DNA of 64,000 nt from Anas platyrhynchos (lineage: Eukaryota; Chordata; Aves; Anseriformes; Anatidae). Position numbers and translations under genes: made by a program. Positions 61,011 to 64,000 of the stretch are shown here, piece by piece. The notes under the pieces were generated by a model that worked only from the letters and a program-made list of their open reading frames with translations, was not told the DNA's origin and ran no database searches. Positions within the stretch are counted from its first letter, which is position 1, and every line of letters begins with the position of its first letter. Location of the stretch: positions 145,829,001-145,893,000 of the forward strand of contig NC_092588.1 in NCBI RefSeq assembly GCF_047663525.1. Direction: 5' to 3'.

Positions 61011-61882
61011 TAACATTTCCTATCTTATTTTATTAATATATTTTCCTGAACAAATCACGATCAAAATGACAATTAAAAGCTTGCTTGGTGATTTAGTCCA
61101 GCAAACCGTATGTGTCTCAGACGCTACAGACATATATACTATTGATTCTCTTTTTAAAAACTGGCCATGTAGATTATGTGGCTCTATGGTCCTGCAGCAT
61201 TTCTTAGTAAAATCTTACAGTAGTAATATCTTCGATACATGAGTGCCACTTCTAATTTAATTCTACTTCAGTACAGCAAGACTCACAGACAAATTCTTTC
61301 CACCTGATTGATGTGTTTAATTTGTTTGCACAAATAACACAATATTTTGGATTATAATGGACACCAAAAGGTCTCAAACCCTTAATTCCCCAGAACAAGC
61401 CAAGAAATGCAAAAGAAACCCAAACATATTGAACATCCAGCATGAAGAGAAGTTACTTTTTTTTTTTTTTAATTGTTATTTTATTTTTATTTATTTTGAT
61501 AACAATTTGCTGGCCTTAAAATTAACTATTTTGTAGTGCTTTTGAAATCCTCCTGTAATGTGAATTCTTTAGTTTGCATGAGGGATATAGCTAATGGTAG
61601 CAGACTGCTTATTATGGACAACTTAAAATGACCTGCTGTAAGCATCTTAAATGAAATATTGGCTGAATAATCACAAGCTTAATTATAATTCTGAATAATT
61701 TTCTACTGTGCCTGACACTTGGTAGCTAGCAGCCAAAGCAGACATGATGTTCATTGGTGACTGGTCTTGTGGTACATGCTTGTACATCCTCTGAATATCA
61801 GCAAAGTAAACACTCAGTGCAGGAACTCATCATCTTTAGGCAGTCATTTCAGCAGATAAACTCTGATAAGCCAGTCTGTCCT
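61011..61882. other. Non-coding DNA
   Basis: Likely further decayed flank of the CR1 copy to the left, but nothing that I can align. A T-rich run lies at about 61,456-61,471. Confidence 0.45.
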
Positions 61883-61913
61883 GTTTTTTTTTTTTTTTTG
61901 TTTTTTTTTTTTT
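61883..61913. repeat. T-rich run beside LTR
   Basis: Thirty T with one G, directly abutting the LTR remnant on its right. Confidence 0.85.
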
Positions 61914-61914
61914 C

Positions 61915-62144
61915 CTAGGATAGAGTTAATTTTCATCCTAGTAGCTGTTATGGTGCTGTGTTTTAGATTAGGGTGAAAATAATGTTGATAACACACTCAT
62001 GTTTTAGTTGTTGCAGAGCAACCCACAAGCTTTTACTCCCTACCCTGCATCTTTCTCCAGTCCCACTTGGTGGAGGGGTGGTAAGTGCTGTGTGGTGCTT
62101 AGCTGTGTGGTGCTTAGCTGCCTGCTGGGTTAAACCACTACACC
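61915..62144 (-). mobile_element. Internally deleted solo LTR of an avian endogenous retrovirus
   Basis: The right end, read on the minus strand, starts with GTGTAGTGGTTTAACCCAGC and AGGCAGCTAAGCACCACAC. The left end carries AGGATAGAGTTAATTTTC, GTAGCTGTTATGGTGCTGTG and GTTGATAACACACTCATG. These are the two ends of an avian LTR family that I remember at about 600 bases; the middle is missing here, leaving about 230. A 15-base unit (TGTGTGGTGCTTAGC) is duplicated at about 62,089-62,118. No viral coding sequence is present on either side. I cannot give a Repbase name with confidence. Confidence 0.65.
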
Positions 62145-63479
62145 ATTTCATTGCAACAGTATTACAGAATCTCAGGGTATGGGAACTATTGGAATTTAAC
62201 ATATCAGTATTAATGGCTTTTATTCGTTCTAAAGTCAACAGGTGCTAGGCCTTTGCCTTTCTGTTTCCATTTGTCCAGGGCAAAACTAACAATATATGAG
62301 CTGTCTGACTTTTTTTTTTCTTCCTAAACAGAAAAACATGTAGCTTCATAAAAGTAATATAGCTTAAAAGTTCATTGTCTCTGAGGTATTCCTCAGTATC
62401 AGTTACTAATCCTTAGTGAGGAGATTCTCCTCAAAGGAAACTTTAGTTACCCTAGATGACCAGAATCTTTTGCAACCTTTTTCCTTGCTGACTGTATTTC
62501 TTTGCAACTCTTTGATATCTGCTTTCAACGTTTCTGTTATACCTGGAGTAAACAGTGAATATGATGTAAAAGGTAACTTCTCATCAGCTCCAGAGAGAAG
62601 ACATAATGGCACAGATAATCCTATTGGCAAGCAATGATTTCTTGAGATGATAGTTTATATGAAGCTTGTGTGCGGTGTGTGTATTTATTTAACCAACAGA
62701 ACTGCAGATACACAGTTTAAAGATATATGGATTTTGCTTACAGGTATCATATGTTTCTCCTTTCTGTTCTTTTGGAAAAATGCACTAAAATCTCCCTTCC
62801 CCCAAGTTCGATACATTGAATGGATACATACATAATTTCTGTCTGTATGAATGCCTAAAGAATTCTTTGAAAGTGTCTCATTCACTTTGGCCTTGAAGGT
62901 TTCTCTGTAATTCATCAAGCGGACTGACTATCTGCATTGCCCACTCACTTGTAAAAATTTAGATCGCTGTCATCTCTTCAATTCAGCAACCTAGAATGAT
63001 GCAGTATAATTTTGGGAAACAGTATCATTATATTAGAGATGCAAGCTGCAGACTGCAATATTAAAAATGTGTTCTCCTACTGTGGCCTAATTTGCCTTTT
63101 TCTTTTTATGCTGATAATGTATCTGAACCCACACTGTGAGCAGTGTGTAATAAGTTTCTAGGCTTTTGGCATCTGTTATGGACAAACTGTGGATTCTCTG
63201 TAGCTTCAAACAGCAAACGAAATGAGAAGATCGATGGAATTCGTGTCTAGATGTGTGACATGGAAATCTGCCTAAACAAATGTAATTTTGCAGCAGGAGC
63301 ACTTAAATTGTGTTGAGGTTGAAAAAACATGTCTTGCTTATCACATGAATTAATTAACTGCAAAACATTTATTTCTCCCGTTGTTACACAAAGTAAAGGG
63401 CTGGGAATTTGAATCCTCTAATTCGGCATTATAAAACTGCTGTCAGAACCTCTGGCTGAGAGGAAGCCCTGAAACCACA
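62145..63479. other. Non-coding DNA
   Basis: No gene or named repeat is recognised. Confidence 0.55.
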
Positions 63480-63633
63480 GAATGTTGGAAGTGTAACCGA
63501 GGGAAGGACTGCTGCGTGCTTGCCTTGCTCTGTGACTTTTCCTTAGGCATTTGCTACTGGCCCCTGTCAGAGGCAGGATATCCAACTAGATAGACCTTTG
63601 GTCTGACCCAGTATGGCCACTCTTATGTAAGAA
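63480..63633 (+). mobile_element. Ancient CR1-type LINE 3' tail, well preserved
   Basis: GCTACTGGCCCCTGTCAG, GGCAGGATATCCAACTAG, ATAGACCTTTGGTCTGACC and CAGTATGGCCACTCTTATG match closely the terminal 3' sequence of an old CR1 family that is very common in turtles and crocodilians. It is the best-preserved of three tail copies in the window (others at 25.3 and 41.4 kb). Confidence 0.8.
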
Positions 63634-64000
63634 TACATGTGACCATGGGTGGTTTTGTTATCCGGCCCCTTCCTGGGCTGGATCATTGCTGAGGATGAAT
63701 GAAGCTGTGACTGGAGTTAATTTTAAAACATTGTTATTCAGGTTTGGAGTCATTTCAAGGAATGTTGTGCTGTCCAAAAATATGAAAATCCACTGTATAT
63801 ACAGTCCTTCTCAGAAGAAGTAAATTATATATGTTCAAATATTCAAAAATGATTTGGAGTAACACAGAGGAATTTTGACCATGTAACTCAGTAACATAGG
63901 TACATGGATGGGTGTTACAAATAACTCGACACCCTTCCAATGTAGCCTGCTATCTCTATGCCTCAGTTTTGCACCAATAGCCTGGAAATAAATGTATTTT
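63634..64000. other. Non-coding DNA at window end
   Basis: Nothing recognised. Confidence 0.6.

Overview
The window looks like a stretch of a bird chromosome. Three things point that way. There is one unmistakable vertebrate gene, the single-exon Wnt receptor gene FZD8. The interspersed repeats are CR1 LINEs of the avian type plus a deleted LTR of a kind I know from bird genomes. There are no mammalian SINE or L1 sequences that I can recognise. The species cannot be fixed from the sequence alone.

Layout. Positions 1 to about 13,840 are non-coding DNA downstream of FZD8. This part holds one fairly young CR1 copy (2.55-3.02 kb), a few simple repeats and a small CpG-dense patch at 8.80-8.93 kb that could be a promoter or first exon. 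FZD8 lies on the minus strand: poly(A) signal at 13,863, coding exon 14,480-16,528, and a GC-rich leader and promoter with a TATA box at 17,176-17,183. The surrounding CpG-rich domain runs from about 14.5 to 18.08 kb. From 18.1 kb to the right end there is roughly 46 kb with no gene I can recognise. This desert upstream of FZD8 is AT-rich and repeat-poor. It holds scattered old CR1 fragments (19.7, 25.3, 41.4, 59.6-61.0 and 63.5 kb), one younger CR1 (30.6 kb), one deleted LTR (61.9-62.1 kb), and two pure tandem arrays close together at 56.1-56.8 kb: (TTCCCC)n and (TTTTA)n.

Function. FZD8 is the only protein-coding gene I can support. The desert upstream of such a developmental receptor gene is a plausible home for distal enhancers. 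I mark three stretches (36.9-37.6, 45.3-45.5 and 58.9-59.05 kb) whose motif content looks enhancer-like; this is inference and needs an alignment. In human, FZD8 has GJD4 and CCNY as neighbours; neither is visible here. The other long open frames, including a 778-codon frame antisense to FZD8, are by-products of GC-rich or repetitive sequence. I found no CRISPR array, tRNA, rRNA or operon-like gene system, and no clear new biological system. The most unusual items are the G-quadruplex-prone hexamer array, a hairpin with two competing 5' arms at 29.5 kb, and the CpG patch at 8.8 kb.
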